Under the pieces are notes generated by a model. The model made no database searches. It had not been told where the DNA came from and saw only the letters and a list, made by a program, of their open reading frames with translations. A stretch of DNA of 64,000 nucleotides from Qipengyuania atrilutea (lineage in GTDB: Bacteria; Pseudomonadota; Alphaproteobacteria; Sphingomonadales; Sphingomonadaceae), in assembly GCF_013370205.1 (NCBI RefSeq), contig NZ_JABWGV010000007.1, positions 1 to 64,000 of the forward strand. Reading direction: 5' to 3'. A program made the position numbers and the translations under genes. Positions 37,074 to 45,488 of this stretch are shown here, one piece after another. The stretch's first letter is position 1. Every line of letters starts with the position of its first letter.

Positions 37074-38710
37074 TGGGGACACTCCATCGCCTTGAGTTCA
37101 TCGATCAGAACCTTGCGGTTCTCGGAGTAATCCACCGGCAAGTCGACAAGGTGAACGCCGCCGCTTTCAAACCCTTCATTCAAGGTCGGTACCAGTGCTT
37201 CGCTGCTTTCGATCCGGTGGCCCGTCGCACCATAACTCTTCGCATAGGTAACGAAGTCGGGGTTGGCGAAGCTCAGACCGTAATCGGGAAAGCCAAGTTC
37301 TTCCTGCTTCCACCGGATCATACCGTAAGCGGAATCATTGAGGATGAGTACGACGAGGTTGAGGCCGAGCCTGACCGCGGTTTCCACCTCCTGCGAATTC
37401 ATCATGAACCCGCCATCGCCGCATACGGCGAGCACGCGGCGCTCGGGCGACAGCATCGCTGCCATCATCGCCGAGGGGAGACCCGCTCCCATCGTCGCCA
37501 GCGCGTTGTCGAGCAGAATCGTGTTCGGCTCATGCGCGATATAGTTGCGGGCGAACCAGATCTTGTAGATGCCGTTGTCGAGTGCGACGATGTCGTCGCG
37601 GCCCATGACCGCCCGTACATCTGCAACGATGCGCTGGGGCACCATCGGAAAGCGGCCATCGTCGCTGCCTTGGCGGATGTGCGCCGCGATGTCCTCATGG
37701 ACTTTGGCGTAGGCTGCCGGGTCACTAGGGTGTTTGCCGCGCAGCCGGTTTCCTAGTCGCTCGACAGATCCGGCAATATCGCCAATGACTTCCAGCTGCG
37801 GAAAATAGACCTGGTCGACCTCTGCGGCCTTGTAATTTATATGGATAACGGTGCGTCCGTCAGGCTCCATGTAAAAGGGCGGTTTCTCGACCACGTCATG
37901 GCCGATATTGACGATCAGGTCTGCGCGATCGATGGCACAATGAACATAGTCATCCGACGATAGAGCCGCCGTTCCCAGATACAGGGGGCTTGCCTCATCG
38001 AGCACTCCCTTGCCCATCTGCGTATTAAAAAACGGAAATTGGGTATCGTCGACGAACTTTCGGAGCGCCTTGCAGGCGCTACGTCGGTTGGCCCCGGCAC
38101 CAACCAAAAGCAGCGGGCGATCGGCGGCGAGAATTCGCTCGGCAGCTTCGTCTAGCGCGGCATCTCCGGCCACCGCATATTGGCGGGGGTGGGGCGCAAC
38201 GACCGGTTCGGAGGTTTCTTCCTCGGCAATATCTTCAGGCAGTTCCAGCAGAACTGCACCGGGTCGCTCTTCCTGAGCTCTCCTGAAACCTTCGCGCACG
38301 AGCGAAGGAATGCGCTCCCCATTCACGATCTGCTTCGCCATCTTGCACAAGGGAGTGAAAAGCGAGACAACATCGACGATCTGGAACTGCGCCTGCTTCG
38401 AGACCTTGATGGGTTTTTGGCCGGTTATCATGACCAGAGGGAAAGCGCCCAGAGCGGCATAAGCTGCGGGCGTCGTGAGGTTTGTCGCCCCTGGTCCCAG
38501 CGTGGCAAGGCATACGCCGGCTTTACCGGTAAGACGTCCATAGGTTGCCGCCATGAACCCTGCCCCTTGCTCGTGCCGGGTAACGATCAGACGGATCGAC
38601 GAGGTCCGCAGTGACTCCAGAAGATCGAGGTTTTCTTCGCCCGGAACCGCGAAGATATACTCGACGCCTTCGGCTTCCAACGCGGCGACAAGAAGATCGG
38701 ATGCTTTCAT
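37070..38710 (-). CDS. Thiamine-diphosphate enzyme, acetolactate synthase-like
   Basis: This 546-residue protein is organised like catabolic acetolactate synthases: VTRHEQGAGFMAATYGRLTG (with the ThDP-activating Glu), ATLGPGATNL, and the ThDP/Mg2+-binding stretch GDGGFMMNSQEVETAVRLGL followed by ILNDSAYGMI. No small regulatory subunit gene accompanies it, which argues against a biosynthetic role. FAD binding is not obvious. It could condense pyruvate to acetolactate or decarboxylate another 2-oxo acid; the adjacent aldehyde dehydrogenase favours an aldehyde product. It sits in a metal-resistance-like operon, which is unusual. Confidence 0.82.
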   Translation of the reverse strand: MKASDLLVAALEAEGVEYIFAVPGEENLDLLESLRTSSIRLIVTRHEQGAGFMAATYGRLTGKAGVCLATLGPGATNLTTPAAYAALGAFPLVMITGQKPIKVSKQAQFQIVDVVSLFTPLCKMAKQIVNGERIPSLVREGFRRAQEERPGAVLLELPEDIAEEETSEPVVAPHPRQYAVAGDAALDEAAERILAADRPLLLVGAGANRRSACKALRKFVDDTQFPFFNTQMGKGVLDEASPLYLGTAALSSDDYVHCAIDRADLIVNIGHDVVEKPPFYMEPDGRTVIHINYKAAEVDQVYFPQLEVIGDIAGSVERLGNRLRGKHPSDPAAYAKVHEDIAAHIRQGSDDGRFPMVPQRIVADVRAVMGRDDIVALDNGIYKIWFARNYIAHEPNTILLDNALATMGAGLPSAMMAAMLSPERRVLAVCGDGGFMMNSQEVETAVRLGLNLVVLILNDSAYGMIRWKQEELGFPDYGLSFANPDFVTYAKSYGATGHRIESSEALVPTLNEGFESGGVHLVDLPVDYSENRKVLIDELKAMECPQ

Positions 38711-38777
38711 GGAATGGTTCTCGCATTGGTGAGGGCCTGGAGGCTGTCGGTGGCAGGTCTTCTGCTCGGCTACTGAT

Positions 38778-40367
38778 TCAGGCTGTGACGGTGAATTGCC
38801 CCATCATGCCGGCATCTTCGTGCTCGAGGATGTGGCAGTGGTACATGTAAGGCAAATCCGGGTCGGTGTAGTCCTCGAACCGCAAAAGGAGCCGCACGGT
38901 CTCGCCCGGATAGACGACGACCGTGTCCTTTAACCCCTGTTCCGCCGCCTCAGGTGCCCGGCCGTTCCGGTCGAGGATACGGAACTGCACATCATGAATG
39001 TGGAACGGATGCGCCATCATCGAGGCATTCTCGACCTGCCAGATTTCGGTGGTATTGACCCGCACTGTCTCGTCGATACGCTGCATGTCCATCGATTTGC
39101 CGTTGATGGTAAAACCGCCTCCACGCATCATGCGCATTCCCATGCCCATATCGAGAACGAAACGGCGCGTCCGGACCGCGTCGCCTGGATCGATCTGAGG
39201 CAAGGTAGCGAGCTGGCGCGGCATAGCGATCGCCCGCCTGCGGCTTGCGGCCGGCCGGATGTCCAGCACGGTAAAGCGACGCCTTTCATCCATCATACCG
39301 CCCATCATCCCATCGCGACGCTCCCGTTCGCCCATCATCCAATTGTCCACCGGCCGGTCGGAATCGCGCGTGGGTCCGGGCCCTCTCATTCCCCGGCCCC
39401 TATTTCCCATGCCCATGATTTCGAGCCCGTCCGCAAGCAGCGAAACCGGCCTTCCGTCGCTGACATCGACGATTACCTGCGCGCGTTCGCCCGGGGCGAG
39501 AACAACATTGTCGGTTGGCAGCGGCGCGGCGAGCAAACCGCCGTCGGTTCCGATCTGATGGAAGCTGCGGCCATCGTCGAACCCGAAACGGTAAAAGCGT
39601 GCGTTCGAGCCATTGACCAGACGCAGCCGAAGGCGATCAGACTTTGCTTCAAAGACGGGTTCGACGATGCCATTGACCAGCATCGTATCACCCATCATCC
39701 CCATCATGACATTGTGCATACGTGTGGAGTAAATGAGGCTTCCATCGCTCGCGAAAGCGCGGTCCTGAACGACCAGCGGTATATCATCGATGCCATAGTC
39801 GTTTGGAAGGTCGAGCGCCTCGCTCGCGCTGTCGCGGACGTAGATCATTCCGGCCAGACCCTGATAGACCTGTGGCCCAGAGCGACGGTGCGCATGCGAA
39901 TGATACCAGAACATCGATGCGCGCTGGCGGACATCGAAACGCGCGGTCCAGCTGCCTCCTGGCTCGATCGGTTGATGCGGTCCGCCATCGGCGCGCGCAG
40001 GCAGATGAAAGCCGTGCCAGTGGACGGTCGCCGTTTCGGATAGATCGCTCGTGACATTCATCCGCACCGTATCGCCCGCGTTCAGTTCAAGCGTGGGGCC
40101 GAGATAGGGCTGGTTGATGCCGATGGTTGGCGTTTCGATCCCGTCAAAAAATTGCGAGACGCCGTGGCGCAGATTGAGATCGAAAACCCTCTCGCCGCCT
40201 TCTCGTTCGCCTGAATAAAGAGGAGGAATGAGAAGTTGCGAGCGTGCCGTTCCCGAAGCAAGCGTTGCTTTCTTGCCTATCAATAGGTCGCGCCCGGCAT
40301 ATGCGGCTATCCCCAATGCACCTGCGCCAAGCATCGCACCGCCAAGAATGGAACGTCTGTCGATCAT
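38778..40367 (-). CDS. Multicopper oxidase with Tat signal, CueO-like
   Basis: Multicopper oxidases couple oxidation of metal ions or phenols to reduction of O2. The four copper sites are seen as VHWHGFH, FWYHSHAH, HPFHIHDVQF and MYHCHILEHEDAGM. The N terminus DRRSILGGAMLGAG is a twin-arginine-type export signal, so the enzyme folds with copper before reaching the periplasm. Between domains 2 and 3 there is a Met-rich stretch (GMMGGMMDERRR and others), as in CueO, which often binds Cu(I). The ATG at 40367 is preceded by AGGAAAG. It follows the FTR1 gene by 26 bases, so iron or copper oxidation in the periplasm is plausible. Confidence 0.88.
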   Translation of the reverse strand: MIDRRSILGGAMLGAGALGIAAYAGRDLLIGKKATLASGTARSQLLIPPLYSGEREGGERVFDLNLRHGVSQFFDGIETPTIGINQPYLGPTLELNAGDTVRMNVTSDLSETATVHWHGFHLPARADGGPHQPIEPGGSWTARFDVRQRASMFWYHSHAHRRSGPQVYQGLAGMIYVRDSASEALDLPNDYGIDDIPLVVQDRAFASDGSLIYSTRMHNVMMGMMGDTMLVNGIVEPVFEAKSDRLRLRLVNGSNARFYRFGFDDGRSFHQIGTDGGLLAAPLPTDNVVLAPGERAQVIVDVSDGRPVSLLADGLEIMGMGNRGRGMRGPGPTRDSDRPVDNWMMGERERRDGMMGGMMDERRRFTVLDIRPAASRRRAIAMPRQLATLPQIDPGDAVRTRRFVLDMGMGMRMMRGGGFTINGKSMDMQRIDETVRVNTTEIWQVENASMMAHPFHIHDVQFRILDRNGRAPEAAEQGLKDTVVVYPGETVRLLLRFEDYTDPDLPYMYHCHILEHEDAGMMGQFTVTA

Positions 40368-40393
40368 ATCGCTTTCCTGCGACCGGAGCGCCG

Positions 40394-42334
40394 CTAGCCG
40401 GATTCGGCTTGCGGCGTCCGCACTTGCAGGCCTTTCGTTCTGTTGCGCCAATAACCCAGCGTGATCAGGGCGAGTGTGAGGATTTGCGCTGCCACCGGCT
40501 CGAGTGCTGGTGCAATGCCCAGAATCGGAACGCGGGGCAGGTCCGGAAGCGGGGTGATGCCCAGCAGACCGGCTTCCTGGAGGCCCGAAATGCCCTTCCC
40601 GGCCAGAACGACGGCAAGAATGCCGATCAGGATCGAGCTGTACGCGAAGAAGGTTCCGATCGGCAGTCGGCGGCTGTAGCGCAGCATCGCCCAGGCGATT
40701 AGTCCGAGCAACACGACTGCGGAGGCGGCGCCGCCGAGAATTGCGTCGGCATGCCCCTGAGTCCAGAGCGCCGCGAAGAAGAGAATCGTTTCAAAGACCT
40801 CCCGATAAACCACCAGAAACGCCAGCCCGAACAGAAACCATGCGGACCTGCGCGAGAGAGCGTGCTGCATGGTTTTCTGGATATAGCGTTGCCATTCGCC
40901 GGCCTGCGACTTGCCGTGCATCCAAATACCGACCGACAGCAGGACGAGCGCGGCAAAAAGCGATCCGAACCCCTCTACGAGTTCACGGCCTGCTCCACTT
41001 ATGCCGATCAGGTAAGTCGCTGCCACCCAAGTCAGGCCACCGGCGACAAGGGCCGACAGCCATCCGCCATGGACGAAGGGCAGAACTTCCGTTCTCTCGG
41101 CCTTGCGCAGGAACGCGATCATCGCGATCACGATCAGCAATGCCTCGAGCCCTTCGCGCAACAGGATCGCAAAGGCTCCTGCGAATGCCGACGCCTCACT
41201 GGCATTGTCCGGGGCGAGGACCGTCTCGGCGCGGTAGAAAAGAACGTCGAGCGCATTCACCCTTTGGGCGACGGCGGCCAGCGGATCCCCGCGACCTATT
41301 GCCGCTCGAAGCTCCGCCATGCCGGTTTCGACAGATGCGAGCAGGTCTGCATCGCGCGTGCTTAAAACGGCTTCCAATGGTTCGAAGCCATCCAGATAGG
41401 CCGAGAGTGCGAGTTCGCGCGCTTCGGCCTCATTACCCGCTTCGTAAGCGGCAAGACTTTGCTGCAAGCGTTTGCGTGCCAAAGCGAGTGAGCCGGTCGT
41501 ATCGCTCGCCATGGCTTCGGGATGAGCCCGCAAATAGGCCATAACGGCATCGGCACGCTCGGTGCTGATCGCCTCGCCAAGGGTTGCCGGCGTAAGGCCG
41601 GATAGAGCGGCGAGGTCAGGAATACGCGCCCGGATTTCCGGATCGTCGTTCCAGATCCGTCTGCCGCGCTCCACATCCTCAAATGCGATCGACCCTGAAT
41701 AGTAGGCCAGGCTCCAGCGATCTTCCGCCCCGAGATCGGAAAAGCCCGGCATGGCCGTTCCCTCCAGACCCTGTCCAATGACCTGGTAGAGCGCGAAAGC
41801 GCTTCGCTCGCGGGCACGGACGACGTCGTCGAACGCGATTGGCGGGGGATCGAGTCCCTCTGCCGCGGGGCCGTCGCCTCCTCCGCTCACGCCATGACAG
41901 CTTGCGCAGTTCTGGGCGTACAGCGCGGCACCTCGCGCGAGGTCGGGTGCCGCCTCGGGAGCAAGCGGAACGGGAAACGCCGCGATCAGCTCGCTTGCCA
42001 ATCTGCGCGCGTCTCGTGCGACGACAGCAGGCTCCACCTTCGTCGAGATTGACTCGACGAGAGCCTCTGCCTCCGCAACCAGCTGGGCACGGTGCGCGTT
42101 TGCGGGCAGGGCAGCCATGCGTTCGGCTACCGAGGCAGAAAATTCCTGCATTTCGGCATACTCCAGCTCGTTCGTGACTTCACCGCCGCTAACGGCTTCG
42201 GTGTAATCCACGGCGATGTAATCGAGCAGGCGCCAGGTCGTCTGAACCGCGTCATGCGTGCCTGCAGAAGCGGGCATTGCGACTGCGATCGACAGGAAAG
42301 CGATCAATTGGACCGCAAAAGCACGTAGCGTCAT
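40394..42334 (-). CDS. FTR1-family iron/lead permease with cytochrome c domain (PbrT-like)
   Basis: A signal peptide (SIAVAMPASAG) is followed by a helical region and a class I cytochrome c domain (CASCH near residue 143, distal Met in AMPGFSDLG). After a linker come seven or so membrane helices with the two metal motifs of the FTR1 family, REGLEALL and REVFET (REXXE). Such fusions occur in the PbrT lead uptake proteins and in ferrous iron importers. The gene overlaps the CDF transporter by four bases and is followed by a multicopper oxidase. The cytochrome domain could feed electrons to or from metal during uptake. Confidence 0.87.
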   Translation of the reverse strand: MTLRAFAVQLIAFLSIAVAMPASAGTHDAVQTTWRLLDYIAVDYTEAVSGGEVTNELEYAEMQEFSASVAERMAALPANAHRAQLVAEAEALVESISTKVEPAVVARDARRLASELIAAFPVPLAPEAAPDLARGAALYAQNCASCHGVSGGGDGPAAEGLDPPPIAFDDVVRARERSAFALYQVIGQGLEGTAMPGFSDLGAEDRWSLAYYSGSIAFEDVERGRRIWNDDPEIRARIPDLAALSGLTPATLGEAISTERADAVMAYLRAHPEAMASDTTGSLALARKRLQQSLAAYEAGNEAEARELALSAYLDGFEPLEAVLSTRDADLLASVETGMAELRAAIGRGDPLAAVAQRVNALDVLFYRAETVLAPDNASEASAFAGAFAILLREGLEALLIVIAMIAFLRKAERTEVLPFVHGGWLSALVAGGLTWVAATYLIGISGAGRELVEGFGSLFAALVLLSVGIWMHGKSQAGEWQRYIQKTMQHALSRRSAWFLFGLAFLVVYREVFETILFFAALWTQGHADAILGGAASAVVLLGLIAWAMLRYSRRLPIGTFFAYSSILIGILAVVLAGKGISGLQEAGLLGITPLPDLPRVPILGIAPALEPVAAQILTLALITLGYWRNRTKGLQVRTPQAESG

Positions 42335-42993
42335 TTGGAGGCGGCCTTTCCGAGAGCCGAAACATGCTGCGCGCGAAGTTCCTCGGTGGCACGCCGGACA
42401 ATAAGATAGGCCGAATGCAGGAAGATCAGTGCGATCACCGCTGCGACCAGCAGATCGGGCCAGGCTTGCCCGGTCCAGGCGACCAGGGCAGCAGCGATGA
42501 TCACTCCGACATTGGCGATCGCGTCATTGCGGCTGAACAGCCAGATCGCGGATACATGTGCGTCGCCTTCGCGAAACCGCATCAGCACAAGCGCCGCCGC
42601 GATGTTGACTATCAAGGCTGCGACGGCGATCCCGCCCATCAAGCCGGCTTCCGGCGCGACCGCGTTAAGCGATCGCCAGACCGCCAGACCGATCACTCCG
42701 AGGCCTAGTACGCCCAGAAACAGCCCCTGTGCCAGCGCGACCCGGGCGCGCGTGCGGGCAGTCCACGCAAGAGCAAGGATGCCGATGAGCGTGATCGATC
42801 CATCGCCGATGAAGTCGAGAGCGTCGGCCTTGAGCGCTTGGCTGTCCGCCAGAAACCCGCCGAAGGCCTCGAAAACGCCAAAGCCCAGATTGAGCAATAC
42901 GACGATCCAAAGGGCGCGGCGATAGGCGGGGTCTGCGCCTGCTCTTTGCGTATCGCCTGTGCAGCCGCAATCCGATGTTTCGTTATTCGACAT
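42331..42993 (-). CDS. CDF-type cation transporter, first gene of the MerR-controlled operon
   Basis: The 220-residue protein has a Cys-containing N terminus (SDCGCTGD) and about six membrane helices with DALDFIGDGS in helix 2 and SRNDAIANVGV in helix 5, where the classical CDF transporter has HxxxD. It lacks the usual C-terminal cytoplasmic domain. The ATG lies only seven bases downstream of the predicted -10 element, so the transcript may be leaderless. It resembles the second CDF gene at 58182. The neighbouring MerR gene is divergent, so it is probably the resistance gene for Pb, Cd or Zn. Confidence 0.85.
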   Translation of the reverse strand: MSNNETSDCGCTGDTQRAGADPAYRRALWIVVLLNLGFGVFEAFGGFLADSQALKADALDFIGDGSITLIGILALAWTARTRARVALAQGLFLGVLGLGVIGLAVWRSLNAVAPEAGLMGGIAVAALIVNIAAALVLMRFREGDAHVSAIWLFSRNDAIANVGVIIAAALVAWTGQAWPDLLVAAVIALIFLHSAYLIVRRATEELRAQHVSALGKAASK

Positions 42994-43000
42994 GAGGCAT

Positions 43001-43031
43001 TAGGTAACACCTCTAGCAACTGTAGGAGCAA
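43001..43031 (-). promoter_or_regulatory. MerR-type promoter with operator for the CDF operon
   Basis: On the minus strand the -35 element TTGCTC (43031-43026) is separated by 19 bases from the -10-like TACCTA (43006-43001). MerR-family activators act on such over-long 19-20 base spacers. The imperfect dyad CCTCTAGCAACTGTAGGAG (43010-43028) fills the spacer, similar in form to lead and cadmium regulator operators. The divergent merR gene begins 50 bases away. Confidence 0.7.
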
Positions 43032-43079
43032 GCCAAAATTGCGAATGGTTCGCGGTTTCGGAGCTGGAGGAGTGAGTTC

Positions 43080-43493
43080 ATGCTTATCGGAGGTCTTTCG
43101 AAGGCGACGGGCACCAAGGTCAATACGATAAGGTTTTATGAGGATATCGGACTGATGCCCGAAGCCGCGCGTACGGCAGCGGGGCAGCGAACCTACAAAG
43201 AGCAGGACGTCGAGCGCCTTTCCTTTATTCGGCATGCTCGAAAATTGGGGTTTTCGATCGATGAAACACGCTCGCTTTTAAGCGTGAAGGCGAGACCGGA
43301 TCAGAGCTGTGACGAGGCGGGTGACATCGCTTTGCGGCACCTTCGAGCCGTGGACGAGCGCATCAGTCGGCTACAAGCGCTTCGTTCCGAACTGAGAAGT
43401 GTGGTCGCGGCCTGCACGGGCGGCGAGGTTTCCGAATGCAAAATCATCGAAACGCTTTCTCGAAACCCAGCCGCCTCTTCCGCGGGTCGCTGA
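43080..43493 (+). CDS. MerR-family metal-responsive regulator
   Basis: The protein has the MerR DNA-binding domain (GGLSKATGTKVNTIRFYED, residues 4-22), a dimerisation helix, and a C-terminal metal loop. Cys residues in DQSCDEAGD, AACTGGEVSECK match the positions used for Pb(II), Cd(II) or Zn(II) in the PbrR/CadR/ZntR branch, but the exact ion cannot be chosen. It is divergent from the CDF gene, and the promoter between them carries the 19-base spacer characteristic of MerR activation. Confidence 0.87.
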   Translation: MLIGGLSKATGTKVNTIRFYEDIGLMPEAARTAAGQRTYKEQDVERLSFIRHARKLGFSIDETRSLLSVKARPDQSCDEAGDIALRHLRAVDERISRLQALRSELRSVVAACTGGEVSECKIIETLSRNPAASSAGR

Positions 43494-43823
43494 CGCGAAA
43501 GCTATAATGGGACTATGGACACCGAACCCAGACAGCAAAAAAAGTGCTTGCACCTCCAGTCGCTGGAAGCGTTATCATCGTGATAATCCAGATTCTGATG
43601 TCGTGATCTAGGATTGGATGGCTGATTATGACGGAACTTGGGTAATTTGAATATTAATCAGCTTTCGCCTTATAAGAACGCTGCATTCATTCCATGGAAT
43701 TTGGTCGAAAAAGAAACTACTCGAACAATATTCATTGTCCGGACGCTTCGTGACAATATCACATTACAGCAACCGAGAAGATTTTTGTTTCAACTTTCGT
43801 TTCACCTTGTTAGGGGCCACAGG
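43494..43823. other. Gap with promoter-like sequence upstream of the efflux cluster
   Basis: Some 330 AT-richer bases precede the czc-type cluster. They contain an imperfect inverted repeat, ACAATATTCATTGT, near 43728-43741, which might be a regulator site. The first part is downstream of merR, and I saw no strong terminator. No coding sequence is convincing. Confidence 0.4.
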
Positions 43824-44171
43824 ATGTTCGATCTGAACGCCTTGATTCCCGTCAGGATTGTCGCCGCCCTTTTGGCGGTCGCAGCGCTGATGGCGTCTCC
43901 GGCGGTCGAAGCAGCGCAATGTGCGGACGAGCTGTCAGAAATAGCCTATTCGGTCCAGATGTTCGACATTGATGCGGACGAGAGCCCGCAAAACGAAAGC
44001 CCGGAGCAGCAGGAATGCGCCCACGGGCATTGCCATCACGTCGCCGCAGCACTGAAATCGAAGCTTTTAAACGACATGCCCGACCGGCTTAACATCACGG
44101 TTGGGTCGCATATGGCCGAAGAATTATTCGGCGATGCGAGCAATTTACCCAAACGCCCTCCTCGCGCCTGA
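43824..44171 (+). CDS. Small exported metal-efflux-associated protein (CzcI-like position)
   Basis: The ATG at 43824 has an AGGGG site and gives a signal peptide ending in VEA, followed by an acidic segment (DIDADESPQNESPEQQE) and CAHGHCHHVAAAL, a small Cys/His cluster. The mature protein would be periplasmic and about 85 residues. It sits directly in front of the CzcC-type channel gene, where small accessory proteins such as CzcI or other regulators occur in heavy-metal RND clusters. No recognised domain; metal binding is inferred from the His/Cys motif. Confidence 0.6.
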   Translation: MFDLNALIPVRIVAALLAVAALMASPAVEAAQCADELSEIAYSVQMFDIDADESPQNESPEQQECAHGHCHHVAAALKSKLLNDMPDRLNITVGSHMAEELFGDASNLPKRPPRA

Positions 44172-44234
44172 CGACCGTCACTGCGCTGCTTGACGCAGCG
44201 CATTTCGATTTGTCAGCAGAGAGAGTTTTGAAAA

Positions 44235-45488
44235 ATGCCAGCCATCAAATGGCGAGGGGCCCTGATAGCAGGGCTAACCCTCGCCGCAATTGTCACGCCT
44301 GTGGCAGCGCAGGAGCGGGAGCTTCTGACGCTCGACGAGGCGTTGGGCCGGACAGGCGTGGTTGCCGAACCCGCTAACACCGAGTTAAACCCGCGCATCG
44401 TCGGCCCTCGAGCGGAAGCCGAGGCGGCGCAGGCTCTTGTCGGACAGGCGCGGTTGCGGCCCAACCCTGAAATATCGCTCGAGGTCGAGAACATCGCCGG
44501 GAGTGGGGCCTTCTCCGGGCTAAGCGCCACCGAATATACGCTTGCTGTCGGACAGCGGCTCGAACTTGGAGGTAAACGCGGCACACGCGTCGAGGCTGCC
44601 CGGGCGCAGGCACAGCTGGCGGATCTGCGGGCTGACCTTGCGGGGGCCGAACTCGGATTTCTTGTCCGTGAACGCTACGTAGCAGCGGCTGCAGCAGCCT
44701 CGCGCGTCGAACTGGCCCTCGATGTGGTTGAGCGAAACGAAGAGCTCGCCCGCATTGCCGGTCTCCTCGTAGAAGTCGGGCGCGAGCCCCCGCTCCGTGC
44801 TCTTCGGGCCGAAGCGGCCTTGGCGGAAGCGCAAGCCGAACTTCAGGCCGCCGAAGCGACAAGTCTTGCAGCCCGAACGGCCCTCGCCTCGCTATGGGGC
44901 GATCAGGGGGCGCCGCCGCTTGTTCCGAGCAGGTTCCCCGGGATCGAACCGCCCGGTGCTGTAATGGCGACAGCAAGCGGTCTGCAATTGCGAGTGGCGC
45001 GTGCGGAAAGCACCGCCGCCGCCGCCGAGATCGATCGTGAGCGCAGCCTGCGCATTCCCGATCCCGTCGTTTCCGCCGGTGTTCGACGCTTCGAGGAAAG
45101 CAATGACAGTGCCTTTCTTCTCGGTGTCTCGATCCCGCTTCCCTTCTTGAATCGTAATCAGGGCAATATCGCTGCAGCCGAAGCAAGGCTGCGCGCCGCC
45201 AATGCTCGCGAGGCTGTAGCGTTGGCCGATTTCGAGCAAGCCGTGACGCGCGCACGATCGCAATATCTTGCTGCCGAAGCGCGCGTCGAGACGCTTTCCA
45301 CGACATCACTCCCCCAGGCCGAGGAGGCTCTTCGGCTCGTCCGCATCGGTTATCGCAATGGCCGTTTTCCGTTGATCGAAGTGTTGAGCGCAGCCGAAGC
45401 GCGCGATGCCATTCGCGAGGCGTTGATTGCTGCGCAAGAAGACCGGGGACAAGCTGCCGCCGAACTGATCAGGCTGGCCGCACAATGA
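44235..45488 (+). CDS. czcC: TolC-family outer membrane channel, CzcC/CusC-type
   Basis: The 417-residue protein has a signal peptide (AAIVTPVAAQ) and the long coiled-coil architecture of outer-membrane factors (LVGQARLRPNPEISLEVENI, then LGVSIPLPFLNRNQGNIAAA). The wording and length fit the heavy-metal-specific branch (CzcC). It is the first gene of the triad and its stop overlaps the adaptor ATG (ATGA). It exports metal ions together with the adaptor and RND pump. The gene symbol reflects family and context rather than tested substrate. Confidence 0.88.
   Translation: MPAIKWRGALIAGLTLAAIVTPVAAQERELLTLDEALGRTGVVAEPANTELNPRIVGPRAEAEAAQALVGQARLRPNPEISLEVENIAGSGAFSGLSATEYTLAVGQRLELGGKRGTRVEAARAQAQLADLRADLAGAELGFLVRERYVAAAAAASRVELALDVVERNEELARIAGLLVEVGREPPLRALRAEAALAEAQAELQAAEATSLAARTALASLWGDQGAPPLVPSRFPGIEPPGAVMATASGLQLRVARAESTAAAAEIDRERSLRIPDPVVSAGVRRFEESNDSAFLLGVSIPLPFLNRNQGNIAAAEARLRAANAREAVALADFEQAVTRARSQYLAAEARVETLSTTSLPQAEEALRLVRIGYRNGRFPLIEVLSAAEARDAIREALIAAQEDRGQAAAELIRLAAQ

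Noticed and set aside
35928-37130. A 400-residue open frame antisense to the aldehyde dehydrogenase
   Set aside because: It is opposite the aldehyde dehydrogenase catalytic region, with no domain or ribosome site.
43728-43741. Imperfect palindrome ACAATATTCATTGT before the efflux cluster as a regulator site
   Set aside because: Only one copy was found and the AT-rich background makes such matches likely by chance; recorded but not called as an operator.
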